Part shown: piece after piece, positions 16,021-25,030 of the stretch | How the letters are laid out: each line of letters opens with the position of its first letter | Numbering within the stretch: position 1 is the stretch's first letter | Assembly (NCBI RefSeq): GCF_023715535.1 | Contig: NZ_JAMBOI010000002.1 | Location: 434,001-498,000, forward strand | Length of the DNA: 64,000 nucleotides | Reading direction: 5' to 3' | DNA from: Sporosarcina luteola | Lineage (GTDB): Bacteria > Bacillota > Bacilli > Bacillales_A > Planococcaceae | Program-made: the position numbers and the translations under genes | Notes under the pieces: generated by a model | What the model was told of the DNA's origin: nothing | Database searches by the model: none | Seen by the model: the letters and a program-made list of their open reading frames with translations, nothing else

Positions 16021-16097
16021 TGCAACTAACTTGGATTTGTTCTATGATAAATAAGTATAGGCATTCGACTGGATGATCATGAAGGAGGACTTGAACG

Positions 16098-16463
16098 ATG
16101 TATATTGAAAATACAGGGATTGAAGGCATTGTTGCCGAATTGTCACTACTAGACGAAATCATGCTGAAACACGATCTTGTACGAGCTGGACAATGGGATT
16201 ATGAGCGTGTGACATATGATAAGAAATACGTAATCAAGGAAGGCACTTACTACTTGCGTGTATTCGGATTCACTCCTGACGGAGACGTTGACACTCGTGA
16301 TGCCATCATGCATCTGAAAAAGCCTGTAATTGGCAAGCATTATTATCCACATGGTGTAGAATATGGCGAGGGCGAGCATTTCCCTGCAGGACTTGTGAAA
16401 GATTGTGAAACAACTCTAAAAGCAGTCCTTGAAGATTTGAAACCATATATTATAACAAAATAA
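16098..16463 (+). CDS. yugN: YugN-like family protein
   Basis: A 121-residue cytoplasmic protein beginning MYIENTGIEGIVAELSLLDE, with the conserved RAGQWDYERVTYDKK block and the HYYPHGVEYGE motif of the YugN family. Function is unknown. The ATG follows GAAGGAGGAC by a normal spacing and a terminator follows. In B. subtilis yugN lies elsewhere on the chromosome, so its place between ylbC and ytvI is a rearrangement relative to that genome. Confidence 0.88.
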   Translation: MYIENTGIEGIVAELSLLDEIMLKHDLVRAGQWDYERVTYDKKYVIKEGTYYLRVFGFTPDGDVDTRDAIMHLKKPVIGKHYYPHGVEYGEGEHFPAGLVKDCETTLKAVLEDLKPYIITK

Positions 16464-16478
16464 GCAAATCGTAGTGAA

Positions 16479-16513
16479 AGTCGGGGAACTTATCGTTCTG
16501 CGGCTTTTTTTTA
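16479..16513 (+). terminator. yugN terminator
   Basis: Stem AGTCG...CGGCT with inner GAAC/GTTC pairs, followed by eight T residues. Confidence 0.75.
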
Positions 16514-16575
16514 CCTATTCATTCATCAGAATTTTGGTTATACTGAGAGCAATGAACAATTTGGAGGAATGACCG

Positions 16576-17634
16576 TTGTCCCGTTGGCTTACAAAAAGGA
16601 ATATTATGTTATTCGCGTTGCTTATCATTAGCATATTGCTTTTTATTTTTATTCTCCCTATTTCCATACCGATTATTTTAGCCCTTCTAACGGCTCTCCT
16701 CTTCGAGCCATTAGTTAAACTGACCGAAACAAAGTTTAAATGGAAACGCAAAGTATCCGTCATATCCGTCTTCATTTTCATTTTGGCAATTCTTGCAATC
16801 AGTATCTATTATACGGTTACTTCATTGATAGGTAGACTTATACAATTCACGAAAGATGCTCCCGATTATTTAAATAAGCTTTCAGGAGTGTGGATTGATT
16901 TTCAAAGTAAACTATTTGTGTATACTTCGGGACTTCCTGATGATGTCGTCAGATCAGCGCAAGACGGGTTCAATGATATTTTGGATTCCTTCCGGAAGTC
17001 GCTATTGGAGCTGTTCAATTCCGATAAAATCGTTGCACTGGCATCTGAAATTCCGAATTTCTTAGTGAGCTTAATCGTTTATATGATTGCGCTATTCCTT
17101 TTCATGCTTGAATTGCCCGATTTAAAAAAAATGGTGTTCAAACATCTTACAGACGAGACAGCAAAAAAAGTCCGTTACATGACAGTTAAATTGAATTCGG
17201 TCATTTTCGGCTTTATGAAAGCACAATTGCTCGTCAGCTTCATCATACTTGCTGTGGCATTCATCGGACTGCTGATCATTGCACCGAAATATGCATTGAT
17301 CATGTCCATTGTCATTTGGGTCATTGATGTCATCCCGATTTTAGGTTCTATTATCATACTCGCTCCTTGGTCATTATATCAATTCGTAAGCGGAGATATT
17401 GGTATGGGGACAAAGTTGGCCGTTTTGGCTGCGATTCTATTGATTATCCGAAGGACTGTTGAACCAAAGGTGATGGGAAATCAGATCGGCTTATCCCCCC
17501 TCCCGACGTTGATCGGCATGTTTATCGGCTTGAAACTTTTCGGTGTACTCGGTTTCTTTATCGGTCCAATGATTGTAATTCTATTCAACACAGCTCGCGA
17601 AGCAGGAATCATTAAGCTGAATTTCAAAATATGA
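16576..17634 (+). CDS. ytvI: AI-2E/PerM-family membrane protein, YtvI-like
   Basis: A 352-residue membrane protein of the AI-2 exporter (PerM) family, closest in pattern to the sporulation integral membrane protein YtvI. About eight hydrophobic segments flank a central soluble domain (about residues 85-165). The family signature IWVIDVIPILGSIIILAPW and the C-terminal VEPKVMGNQIGLSPLPTLIG block are clear. The start is TTG 16576, behind TTGGAGGAATG. Many family members export small molecules or sodium; the substrate here is unknown. A bidirectional terminator separates it from ctaG. Confidence 0.85.
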   Translation: MSRWLTKRNIMLFALLIISILLFIFILPISIPIILALLTALLFEPLVKLTETKFKWKRKVSVISVFIFILAILAISIYYTVTSLIGRLIQFTKDAPDYLNKLSGVWIDFQSKLFVYTSGLPDDVVRSAQDGFNDILDSFRKSLLELFNSDKIVALASEIPNFLVSLIVYMIALFLFMLELPDLKKMVFKHLTDETAKKVRYMTVKLNSVIFGFMKAQLLVSFIILAVAFIGLLIIAPKYALIMSIVIWVIDVIPILGSIIILAPWSLYQFVSGDIGMGTKLAVLAAILLIIRRTVEPKVMGNQIGLSPLPTLIGMFIGLKLFGVLGFFIGPMIVILFNTAREAGIIKLNFKI

Positions 17635-17637
17635 ACA

Positions 17638-17675
17638 TAAAAACCGGCAAGGATTAATTTCCTCGCCGGTTTTTC
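17638..17675. terminator. ytvI/ctaG bidirectional terminator
   Basis: AAACCGGC AAGG ... CCTC GCCGGTTT flanked by A and T runs serves both convergent genes. Confidence 0.85.
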
Positions 17676-17693
17676 ATTAGTAATCGATTAGGA

Positions 17694-18611
17694 TCAGCCA
17701 TGCATTGTCATGCTCTGTCTTTCCAACAGATCCTTCTTCGTAATCTCATCTGCGTTTAACTGTTCTTCACGGTACCATTTAATAAAAATCTTACCGATAA
17801 CGACAACGTAGATAATCTCTTGGATAACTTTCATAATAATGCCGCCCAATTGCTGATCATACAATGTCGGCATATTTGTAAATAACTCGGGTCCTGAGAT
17901 GGATAGGCCTGCAAGCGTACCCGCAGGAACACAAAGGGCCATCGCTTGCAGCCAAGCTTCTCCGCTGCTGTACGTATTGTAGACGGGTACATCAACAAAG
18001 ATAATCAACGAACAGGCCGGCGTAATCAATATAGCGCTCAATATGACATAACCGATCTTCTTCAATCCATGAAGTTGCGGATGATCTTCCAACGTGTTCA
18101 GGAGCGGCCACCACAGGAAAATTGCCGATATGAATAAAGTAATCGAGAAAATGGCGTGTAAATATACATCCAATTTAATGAAATCCAGTACCATCGGATA
18201 GTGATTTAATGAGAACATGACCGTGAACACCATTAGGCTCATCACCGGTTTCGTGAAGAGTCTAACGATTTTATCGATAACTTTAATGCTAAGGACTTTT
18301 TTCCAAATGAAGTGCGGGATACCGATGATTAAAAAAGGAGCTACCACCAATAATAGAAGCGCCATTTGCGTCATATGGACAGAGAACAGTATATGACCAA
18401 GAAGATCGAGTGGTGAGCCTTTCAAGATATATAGCAAGATCATCGAAGCGAGAAAATAGCTGATCTCCCTTTTGGTTACGGGTTCACTCCCCTCGAACCA
18501 ATGCCTCCACTTTTTGGTCAACAGAAAATATACTACAATGAGTAGTACGATCGATAAGAAAAAATAAGGACTCCATAATGCGCGAAATCCGAATATGCTT
18601 AAAGGCATCAT
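17694..18611 (-). CDS. ctaG: Cytochrome c oxidase assembly factor CtaG (caa3 type)
   Basis: A 305-residue polytopic membrane protein with about seven hydrophobic segments and the family histidines in HILFSVHMTQMALLLLVVAP. It is needed for assembly of the caa3 oxidase, probably copper insertion, and is unrelated to mitochondrial-type CtaG. The ATG follows AAAGGAG. It is the last gene of the cta cluster but lies beyond a strong terminator after ctaF, so it may be transcribed at a lower level or from its own promoter. Confidence 0.95.
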   Translation of the reverse strand: MMPLSIFGFRALWSPYFFLSIVLLIVVYFLLTKKWRHWFEGSEPVTKREISYFLASMILLYILKGSPLDLLGHILFSVHMTQMALLLLVVAPFLIIGIPHFIWKKVLSIKVIDKIVRLFTKPVMSLMVFTVMFSLNHYPMVLDFIKLDVYLHAIFSITLFISAIFLWWPLLNTLEDHPQLHGLKKIGYVILSAILITPACSLIIFVDVPVYNTYSSGEAWLQAMALCVPAGTLAGLSISGPELFTNMPTLYDQQLGGIIMKVIQEIIYVVVIGKIFIKWYREEQLNADEITKKDLLERQSMTMHG

Positions 18612-18742
18612 TTGCCATCGCTCCTTTAAATATGTCTTGTTCTATTATAAAACGAACAGGGCCTGAACACAATGAACGAACTTTGACATTCCCACATTTT
18701 TGGAGGGAATGTGTCGAATGGACACAAAACCAGCATTATATA

Positions 18743-18780
18743 TAAAAGAGCCTGTGGAATGAATCCACAGGCTCTTTCTT
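18743..18780 (-). terminator. ctaF terminator
   Basis: Minus-strand stem AAAGAGCCTGTGGA/TCCACAGGCTCTTT with T-rich tail lies between ctaF and ctaG. Confidence 0.9.
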
Positions 18781-18785
18781 ATTAA

Positions 18786-19133
18786 TTACCACCAAACAAT
18801 TGTTACGAATGTTAAAGGGATGAGGAAGCCTAAAAGAGCTCCTGTGTACATGAACATTTGAGGAATGCCATGTCCTTTTTCACTCATATGCATGAAATAG
18901 TACAGTTGCAATCCGACTTGGACAGCTGCAAACAGCATAACCATCGGAATGATTAAATACTTCGAGAATCCTGCAACGCCAGCTTCATATGCAACAACCA
19001 TGGAAAACGAGACAAGTGTCAGGAAGATCATAAGCGAAAACATCATTACTTGATCTCGCATGGCTTTTTTAGAACGACGTTGTGCGAGCTGTTGCTCTGC
19101 AGGTGTACGTTTATAAACTTGAACGTCTGCCAT
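18786..19133 (-). CDS. ctaF: Cytochrome c oxidase subunit IV (caa3)
   Basis: A 115-residue small membrane subunit with three hydrophobic segments and the family motif GLQLYYFMHMSEKGH. It is an accessory subunit of the caa3 terminal oxidase. It starts one base after the ctaE stop and is followed by a strong terminator, so it closes the main ctaBCDEF transcript. Confidence 0.95.
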   Translation of the reverse strand: MADVQVYKRTPAEQQLAQRRSKKAMRDQVMMFSLMIFLTLVSFSMVVAYEAGVAGFSKYLIIPMVMLFAAVQVGLQLYYFMHMSEKGHGIPQMFMYTGALLGFLIPLTFVTIVWW

Positions 19134-19134
19134 C

Positions 19135-19761
19135 TTAACCTATCACTCCCATCAAGTAGACTACAGTGAAGATGAATACCCAAACGACGTCGATGAAGTG
19201 CCAGTACAATGAGAACGTATAGTACTTCGTTGCGTTGTAAAGATTCAGACCGCGTTTCGCATTACGGAAAATCAACAATGTAATCCACACAAGGCCAACA
19301 GCCACGTGGAAACCGTGCGTTCCGACTAGCGTATAGAAAGCGGAACTGAAAGCACTGTTGTTGTATGTGAAGCCAAGCTTAACATAGTGCGTGAACTCAT
19401 ATACTTCAAGCATGAGGAACCCAAGTCCTAAAAATGCAGTAATAGCAAGCCAAAGCTGCATTTTCTTGAAATTGTAGTTACGCAGATGGTACATGGCGAA
19501 CACACTCGTCAATGAAGATGTCAATAATAGCATCGTCATGACAAAAACAAGTGGTAATTCATAAAGCTCTTGAGTCGAGAAACCAAAACCGCTTGGCCCG
19601 GAGTTCTTCAACGCAATGTATGTGGCGAACAACGTAGCGAAGAGGATTGTCTCTCCTCCAAGGAACAACCAGAAGCCGACAAATTTGTTTTTCGCTTCAA
19701 GTGTCGCTCTTTCCGGATGGTCGGGCCAAGTTTCAGGAGTGAATTTTTTATTCAAATCCAT
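19135..19761 (-). CDS. ctaE: Cytochrome c oxidase subunit III (caa3)
   Basis: A 208-residue membrane protein with five hydrophobic segments. GTHGFHVAVGLVWI and the final YWHFIDVVWVFIF segment are the hallmark subunit III motifs. Its start codon shares bases with the ctaD stop (TAATG), indicating coupled translation. It belongs to the ctaBCDEF operon. Confidence 0.96.
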   Translation of the reverse strand: MDLNKKFTPETWPDHPERATLEAKNKFVGFWLFLGGETILFATLFATYIALKNSGPSGFGFSTQELYELPLVFVMTMLLLTSSLTSVFAMYHLRNYNFKKMQLWLAITAFLGLGFLMLEVYEFTHYVKLGFTYNNSAFSSAFYTLVGTHGFHVAVGLVWITLLIFRNAKRGLNLYNATKYYTFSLYWHFIDVVWVFIFTVVYLMGVIG

Positions 19762-21635
19762 TATTTTTGACCCCCTTTGCGTTTTAAATCACGGAGAATC
19801 TCATCTTTTTTAACATAGTAGCCCGTGTCATCTTGCAACGAACGTGCTGCCATTGCAACGAACGTCCATAGTAGACCGAATATAAGGACAGGCAGCCCCC
19901 ATGATTCTTCAGTACGGAACATTGCTCCGAATCCGGCGATGAATAGACCGAATGACATAAGAATTGGGATGATCGAACCGTTAGGCATATGAATGTCTTT
20001 AATCGGTTCGGCTGGTGTAAGACCTGTTTCGTTCCCTTCCATCTTCTCGATCCATACAGTATCAAGACCACGGACAAGCGGAGTTGCTGGGAAGTTATAA
20101 TAGATCGGCGGAGATTCGATTGCCCATTCAAGCGTACGGCCGTCTCCCCAAGGATCGTTTGCAACTTTAACATTCTTAACAGAGGTGATGATGACGTTAT
20201 ATACAAGTACGATTACACCAATCGCCATTAAGAAAGCACCAATCGTACTGATCAAGTTCGCTGAGTTCCATCCTTGACCGTCCATAAATGTCCAAACACG
20301 GCGTGGCATTCCCCAGAATCCGAGCCAGTGCTGGATAAGGAATGTCATATGGAAACCAATGAAGAAGAACCAGAATGTTACTTTTCCAAGTGCTTCATCA
20401 AGCAGTGTACCGAACATTTTTGGCCACCAATAATGTGTTGCAGCCAATATTCCAAGAACAACCCCACCTACGATTACGTAGTGGAAGTGAGCTACGATGA
20501 AATAGGAATCGTGCAATTGATAGTCAAGCGGAGCCGCACCTTGCATGACACCCGTCACCCCACCCATTACGAAAGAAGGGATGAAACCGAGCGCGTATAG
20601 CATAGGTGTCGTAACCCTGATGCTTCCGCCCCACATCGTCAAGAGCCAGTTAAAGATTTTAACCCCTGTCGGAACAGCGATTGCCATCGTTGCTACAGCA
20701 AAGATTGCGTTCGCTGTCGGTCCAAGACCAACTGTAAACATATGGTGGGCCCAAACCATGAATCCAAGGAATCCGATCAACACAGTCGCGAAGACCATTG
20801 ATGGGTATCCGAAGAGTCGCTTCCGTGAGAATGTCGAGAAGATCTCAGAGAAAATACCGAAAGCAGGCAAAATAAGAATGTAAACTTCAGGGTGACCAAA
20901 AATCCAGAAAATATGCTCCCAGATAATTGTGTTACCACCCATTGTATGATCGAAGAAGTTCCCACCGAACATGCGGTCAAATGTCAGGAAGAATAGACCG
21001 ACAGTCAATGGAGGGAATGCGAATAGGATCATTGCAGACGCCACGAATGTTGTCCATGTGAACAACGGCATACGCATGTACGTCATACCTGGCGCACGCA
21101 TGTTGATGATGGTGACAAGGAAGTTAATCCCTGCCATCAGCGTACCGCCTCCGGCAATTTGCAAACCGATCGCATAAAAATCAACGCCATGGCCTTCTGA
21201 TGCAATGGATAGAGATGCATACGATGTCCATCCTGCATCAGGAACTTGCTGGAAGAACCATGAAAGATTCAGGAATAGCCCCCCGAAGAAGAACATCCAG
21301 AACCCTAAGGAGTTAATGAATGGGAACGCAACGTCACGTGCCCCGATTTGCAGAGGTACTATTGCGTTCATAAATCCGAATAATATAGGCATGGCCGCTA
21401 GGAAAATCATCGTCGTTCCGTGCATCGTGATCAAATCATTGAACAGTCCCGCACTGACGAAATCGTTGTTCGGCTTATGAAGCTGCCATCGAATCAGCAT
21501 CGCTTCAATACCGCCGACTACGAAGAAGAATCCGCCACCAAGGAAGTAAAGGATTCCGATCTTCTTATGGTCGACTGTTGTCAGCCAGTCCCATAGCGTT
21601 GCGCCAAAACCCTTTTTTTGAGCAACTGAACTCAC
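19761..21635 (-). CDS. ctaD: Cytochrome c oxidase subunit I (caa3)
   Basis: The 624-residue catalytic heme-copper subunit that reduces oxygen to water and pumps protons. The Cu-B/tyrosine motif FGHPEVYILILPAFG, the histidine pair WAHHMFTVGLG and the heme histidines in YFIVAHFHYVIVGG are all intact. About twelve to fourteen membrane segments are predicted, and the C-terminal extension is typical of Bacillus caa3 enzymes. It lies 33 bases after ctaC. Confidence 0.98.
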   Translation of the reverse strand: MSSVAQKKGFGATLWDWLTTVDHKKIGILYFLGGGFFFVVGGIEAMLIRWQLHKPNNDFVSAGLFNDLITMHGTTMIFLAAMPILFGFMNAIVPLQIGARDVAFPFINSLGFWMFFFGGLFLNLSWFFQQVPDAGWTSYASLSIASEGHGVDFYAIGLQIAGGGTLMAGINFLVTIINMRAPGMTYMRMPLFTWTTFVASAMILFAFPPLTVGLFFLTFDRMFGGNFFDHTMGGNTIIWEHIFWIFGHPEVYILILPAFGIFSEIFSTFSRKRLFGYPSMVFATVLIGFLGFMVWAHHMFTVGLGPTANAIFAVATMAIAVPTGVKIFNWLLTMWGGSIRVTTPMLYALGFIPSFVMGGVTGVMQGAAPLDYQLHDSYFIVAHFHYVIVGGVVLGILAATHYWWPKMFGTLLDEALGKVTFWFFFIGFHMTFLIQHWLGFWGMPRRVWTFMDGQGWNSANLISTIGAFLMAIGVIVLVYNVIITSVKNVKVANDPWGDGRTLEWAIESPPIYYNFPATPLVRGLDTVWIEKMEGNETGLTPAEPIKDIHMPNGSIIPILMSFGLFIAGFGAMFRTEESWGLPVLIFGLLWTFVAMAARSLQDDTGYYVKKDEILRDLKRKGGQK

Positions 21636-21668
21636 TTTGTTTACCTCCTCTTCAAAATCACAAAAAGA

Positions 21669-22733
21669 TTATTTTTCAACAGATAATCCCATTAAGTATT
21701 CTGCCAAGTCATCCAATTCCGAATCGGAAAGCTGACCGTCGAACCCTGGCATCTTATTGCCCGGTTTATGTTTCTGTGGATATTTGATCCAATCGATAAG
21801 ATCTTCTTTTGTATGATCCATGAAACCAGCTACTCGGTTACGATCGCCAAATGTTGCCAAGTTCGGTCCAACTGCTCCCGTCTCACCAACACCGGAAGTC
21901 GCATGACATCCAATACAGCTTTGCTGGAATATTTCTTCACCAGCCGGGTTGGCAACTACTTGATTTTCACCTGTCGCTTGCATTGCCGTTACCCATTGAT
22001 CAAATTCTGCACGAGGCATCGTTTTCACTTTGAAATCCATCAAAGCATGGGAAGGACCGCACAGCTCAGCACATTTACCATAGAATACGCCATCCTTCAA
22101 ATTCTTGGAGTCTTTTTCGAACACCAGATAGAATTTGTTGACGTTTTCTACGTTCGTATCAAGTTTCCCACCTACTGCCGGAATCCAGAAGGAGTGTTTC
22201 ACATCTGCAGCAAGCAAGTTGAAGTAAACCTTTTCATCCATCGGTACTACCAGTTCCTGTGCAGTTACAATACCAAGGTCAGGATATTCAAACTCCCACC
22301 AGTAAAGTTTCGCAGTTACATCAACGACTAGGTTTTCAGGATTTCCATCGTCATCCACAGCGCCCATCGCAGAAACATCCCCAAGTTTGTATGTGTAGTA
22401 TACAGTAGGGACAGCTAGTAGCAAGACCAATAGAATCGGGATGATCGTCCATACAAGCTCAAGCTTATGACTGCCTTCAACTTGTTCAGGAATATGGTCT
22501 TCACCTAATTTAGAACGTCTGAAACGCACTATCGCAATTAAGTAAATTACTACAACAACGAGAATGACGAACAACATGATTGCTGACGACAATAATAGCA
22601 AGTTGAACTGGTCTTGACCGACTTGTCCAGCAGGCAGTAGAGTTGAGAGTTCTTCTTGTCCACACCCTGCAAGGAAAACTGTCAGTACAGCCAAGAGAGA
22701 AAAGAGACGCCACTTTTTGAGTCCTTTCATCAT
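21669..22733 (-). CDS. ctaC: Cytochrome c oxidase subunit II with fused cytochrome c (caa3)
   Basis: A 354-residue lipoprotein. The signal peptide ends in the lipobox LAGC (about residue 24), followed by two transmembrane segments and a Cu-A domain with KCAELCGPSHALM and the upstream histidine in KHSFWIPA. A C-terminal cytochrome c domain carries the heme motif CIGCH (about residue 270) and the methionine ligand region GNKMPGFDG. Electrons enter here and pass to CtaD. The ATG pair at 22733/22730 follows GAGAGG; either could start. Confidence 0.97.
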   Translation of the reverse strand: MMKGLKKWRLFSLLAVLTVFLAGCGQEELSTLLPAGQVGQDQFNLLLLSSAIMLFVILVVVVIYLIAIVRFRRSKLGEDHIPEQVEGSHKLELVWTIIPILLVLLLAVPTVYYTYKLGDVSAMGAVDDDGNPENLVVDVTAKLYWWEFEYPDLGIVTAQELVVPMDEKVYFNLLAADVKHSFWIPAVGGKLDTNVENVNKFYLVFEKDSKNLKDGVFYGKCAELCGPSHALMDFKVKTMPRAEFDQWVTAMQATGENQVVANPAGEEIFQQSCIGCHATSGVGETGAVGPNLATFGDRNRVAGFMDHTKEDLIDWIKYPQKHKPGNKMPGFDGQLSDSELDDLAEYLMGLSVEK

Positions 22734-22831
22734 CGTTAACTAATACCTCTCTTTCTAAAAAAATATTTTCTTCAATGAGGACTGTTGACCTCTCTATAAT
22801 GAATTCCTGTCAAAAGAAAGAATTCCAACGG

Positions 22832-23749
22832 TTAGATGAATATCGAAAAAATGATCATTGCGACAAAAAGGATAGTCATGTAGTTCAAGGAGAAGATGAA
22901 CATGGATGTCGCCCACTTCAAATCATCCTTCGCTTTGAATCCTTTAATCGAAAAATACAACCACCCTATATTCAGGGCTGTTGCCAGCACAATGAATCCG
23001 ATTCCAAGTTCCATAAGAAGGAACGGCAATGGGAACAAAAGAAGAACCCACCCTAAAATCGACTTCTTCGTCCGTTCAAAGCCTTTTACGACTGGAAGCA
23101 TCGGAATTCCGGCTGCCCGGTATTCTTCCGTCCTGCGCATCGCCAACGCATAAAAATGCGGCGGTTGCCATGCAAACATGATTAAGAACAGCGCCCATGC
23201 ACCCATGCCTAGTGTCGGTTCGACCGCGGCCCAACCGATTAATGGCGGTATGGCTCCAGAGATGCTGCCTACAACCGTATTGCTGACATGCTTTCTTTTC
23301 GACCACATTGAATAGAGTACAACATAGCTGAACACACCTGCAAGTCCCCATAGTCCTGCCGCCGGTGACGCAGCGAATAACATCACTTCGCCCAATGCAA
23401 TGAAAGTGAACGCCAGTGCCAAGACAGCCGGTGCTTTAAATCTACCGGTGACCGTTGGACGAGACTTTGTCCTTGTCATTATGGGATCGATATCCCGATC
23501 AATGAGATTGTTCAAAGCCGCCGAGCCTGCGATAATCAATCCGGTACCGAAAAGTCCATACAGTAACAAATCAAGATTGCTGATGAAACTTTTTCCTGTA
23601 AATTGGAATGCGAGAAACAAACCAGTAAAAGCAGTAATCAAGTTTGAATTTACGATACCAATTTTAATAAGTGCTAAAAAATCCTTCAATATGGAAGTCG
23701 ATTCGATATCCGGCGTAACGGATGAAGAAATCGCTCGACCGTTTGACAT
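22832..23749 (-). CDS. ctaB: Protoheme IX farnesyltransferase (heme O synthase)
   Basis: A 305-residue UbiA-family prenyltransferase that attaches farnesyl to heme B, giving heme O, the precursor of heme A used by CtaD. The aspartate-rich motif NNLIDRDIDPIMTRTKSRP and the second loop around ALFLIMFAWQPPHFYALAM are diagnostic. The ATG at 23749 follows AAAGGAGGAT; the longer frame is not supported. It is the first gene of the operon, and ctaA, which uses its product, is divergent. Confidence 0.97.
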   Translation of the reverse strand: MSNGRAISSSVTPDIESTSILKDFLALIKIGIVNSNLITAFTGLFLAFQFTGKSFISNLDLLLYGLFGTGLIIAGSAALNNLIDRDIDPIMTRTKSRPTVTGRFKAPAVLALAFTFIALGEVMLFAASPAAGLWGLAGVFSYVVLYSMWSKRKHVSNTVVGSISGAIPPLIGWAAVEPTLGMGAWALFLIMFAWQPPHFYALAMRRTEEYRAAGIPMLPVVKGFERTKKSILGWVLLLFPLPFLLMELGIGFIVLATALNIGWLYFSIKGFKAKDDLKWATSMFIFSLNYMTILFVAMIIFSIFI

Positions 23750-24072
23750 ATGTATCCTCCTTTCATAGATATCGGCAAGGACCACTATACTTAACTATAT
23801 CGAATTCCGGCAATAATTTCTATACATAACCCGAAATTGCCCCAATATAGGAAGTATACTGTCGTTATAATTGTTTTGCCCTATCTATAGTAAATCATTT
23901 CCGTATACCTTTTGTGAAGTTAAAGGGTCTATTTTATGAACAATTTGTGAAATAGGGCTAGTCGAGGACCTATTTGACCATTATGCGTTGTTTTTTGACC
24001 TGTTTTTCGCTATCATCAACAAACGGGGCCTCTTTTCATAATGGTCATCATTTCTTAAAGAAGGTGTCTTGT
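23750..24072. promoter_or_regulatory. ctaB/ctaA divergent control region
   Basis: This 323-base gap holds no gene. Toward ctaB, TTGCCG and TATAGT lie 18 bases apart at about 23780-23810 on the minus strand. Toward ctaA, a TATAAT (23866-23871) lacks a good -35 box, as expected for an activator-dependent promoter, and would give a leader near 195 bases. That leader has AAATAGG/CCTATTT (23950-23956 and 23969-23975) and a perfect 11-bp inverted repeat TGACCATTATG/CATAATGGTCA (23975-23985 and 24037-24047), which share one base and so may compete. Confidence 0.5.
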
Positions 24073-24978
24073 TTGCGATTTAATAGATATTTAAAATGGT
24101 TCGGAGTCGCGTCCACAATCGGAATGCTTTTAATTCTGCTGGGCGGGGCTCTTGTTACGAAGACAGACAGCGGAATGGGATGTGGGAGGCATTGGCCAGG
24201 GTGTAACGGTCAATTGATTCCGGATGAAATTACACCGGAAGTCCTGATTGAATTTTCGCATCGCGTCGTTACTGGATCGGTCGGTATATTGATCGTCATC
24301 TTGGCGATTTGGTCGTGGAAAGCTATCGGACATAAAAGGGAGACAAAACTGCTGTCCTTTTTGGCGATTTTCTTCCTTATTTTGCAGGCATTGATTGGAG
24401 CGGCACAAGTTCTTTGGGGACAAGGAGATTTCATCCTTGCACTTCATTTCGGCATCTCGCTCATTTCCTTTGCATCTGTTTTACTTCTAACATTGCTAGT
24501 CTTTGAAGTTGATCAGAAATTTGACGCGGACAAGCTGGCAATTGGGAAGACGCTCAGATTCCATACGATCGGTGTTACCATCTATTCCTATATTGTCGTT
24601 TACACCGGAGCGCTTGTGCGTCATACCGAATCCGAATTGAGTTGTACGGATTGGCCGATGTGCAGGAATGGGGACTTCTCCTTGCCGGGCAACTTTTGGG
24701 AATGGGTCCAGATGAGTCATCGGACTGCTGCCGCCGTGATTTTCATCTGGCTTGGGATTATTGCGTTCCATGCAATCCGCCATTATAAGAATCAGCGAGT
24801 CATTTATTGGGGATGGATCACCGCATTCACTCTGGTGTCATTGCAGGTGTTGGCGGGTGGAGCTGTCATTTTGACACGACTGAATCTCTATTTAGCTTTG
24901 GCCCACTCGTTGTTCGTGATTCTCCTGTTCGGCTTATTAACTTATATGGTGCTTCTTGTTTCGAGAAGCAGGCAGTAG
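24073..24978 (+). CDS. ctaA: Heme A synthase
   Basis: A 301-residue, eight-helix membrane enzyme oxidising heme O to heme A. The four heme-ligand histidines are visible in FSHRVVTG, LHFGISL, MSHRTAAAV and LAHSLFVI, and the extracytoplasmic loop keeps its cysteine pair (CGRHWPGC), with a second pair in CTDWPMC. TTG 24073 is preferred: it follows AAGAAGGTG and gives MRFNRYLKWFG, matching family N-termini. The 33-codon upstream extension overlaps the structured leader. It is divergent from ctaB and ends at a terminator shared with pycA. Confidence 0.94.
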   Translation: MRFNRYLKWFGVASTIGMLLILLGGALVTKTDSGMGCGRHWPGCNGQLIPDEITPEVLIEFSHRVVTGSVGILIVILAIWSWKAIGHKRETKLLSFLAIFFLILQALIGAAQVLWGQGDFILALHFGISLISFASVLLLTLLVFEVDQKFDADKLAIGKTLRFHTIGVTIYSYIVVYTGALVRHTESELSCTDWPMCRNGDFSLPGNFWEWVQMSHRTAAAVIFIWLGIIAFHAIRHYKNQRVIYWGWITAFTLVSLQVLAGGAVILTRLNLYLALAHSLFVILLFGLLTYMVLLVSRSRQ

Positions 24979-24985
24979 AAAATAA

Positions 24986-25026
24986 ATAAAGCACCCGCCT
25001 GTAACTCCAAGCGGGTGCTTTTTTCA
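24986..25026. terminator. ctaA/pycA bidirectional terminator
   Basis: AAGCACCCGC and GCGGGTGCTT form a 10-bp stem followed by a T run on the plus strand and A-rich sequence for the other. Confidence 0.9.
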
Positions 25027-25030
25027 TTCA

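Noticed and set aside
23974..24072. A 33-residue N-terminal extension of CtaA
   Set aside because: The segment coincides with the structured leader, and the TTG at 24073 restores the usual CtaA length and start.
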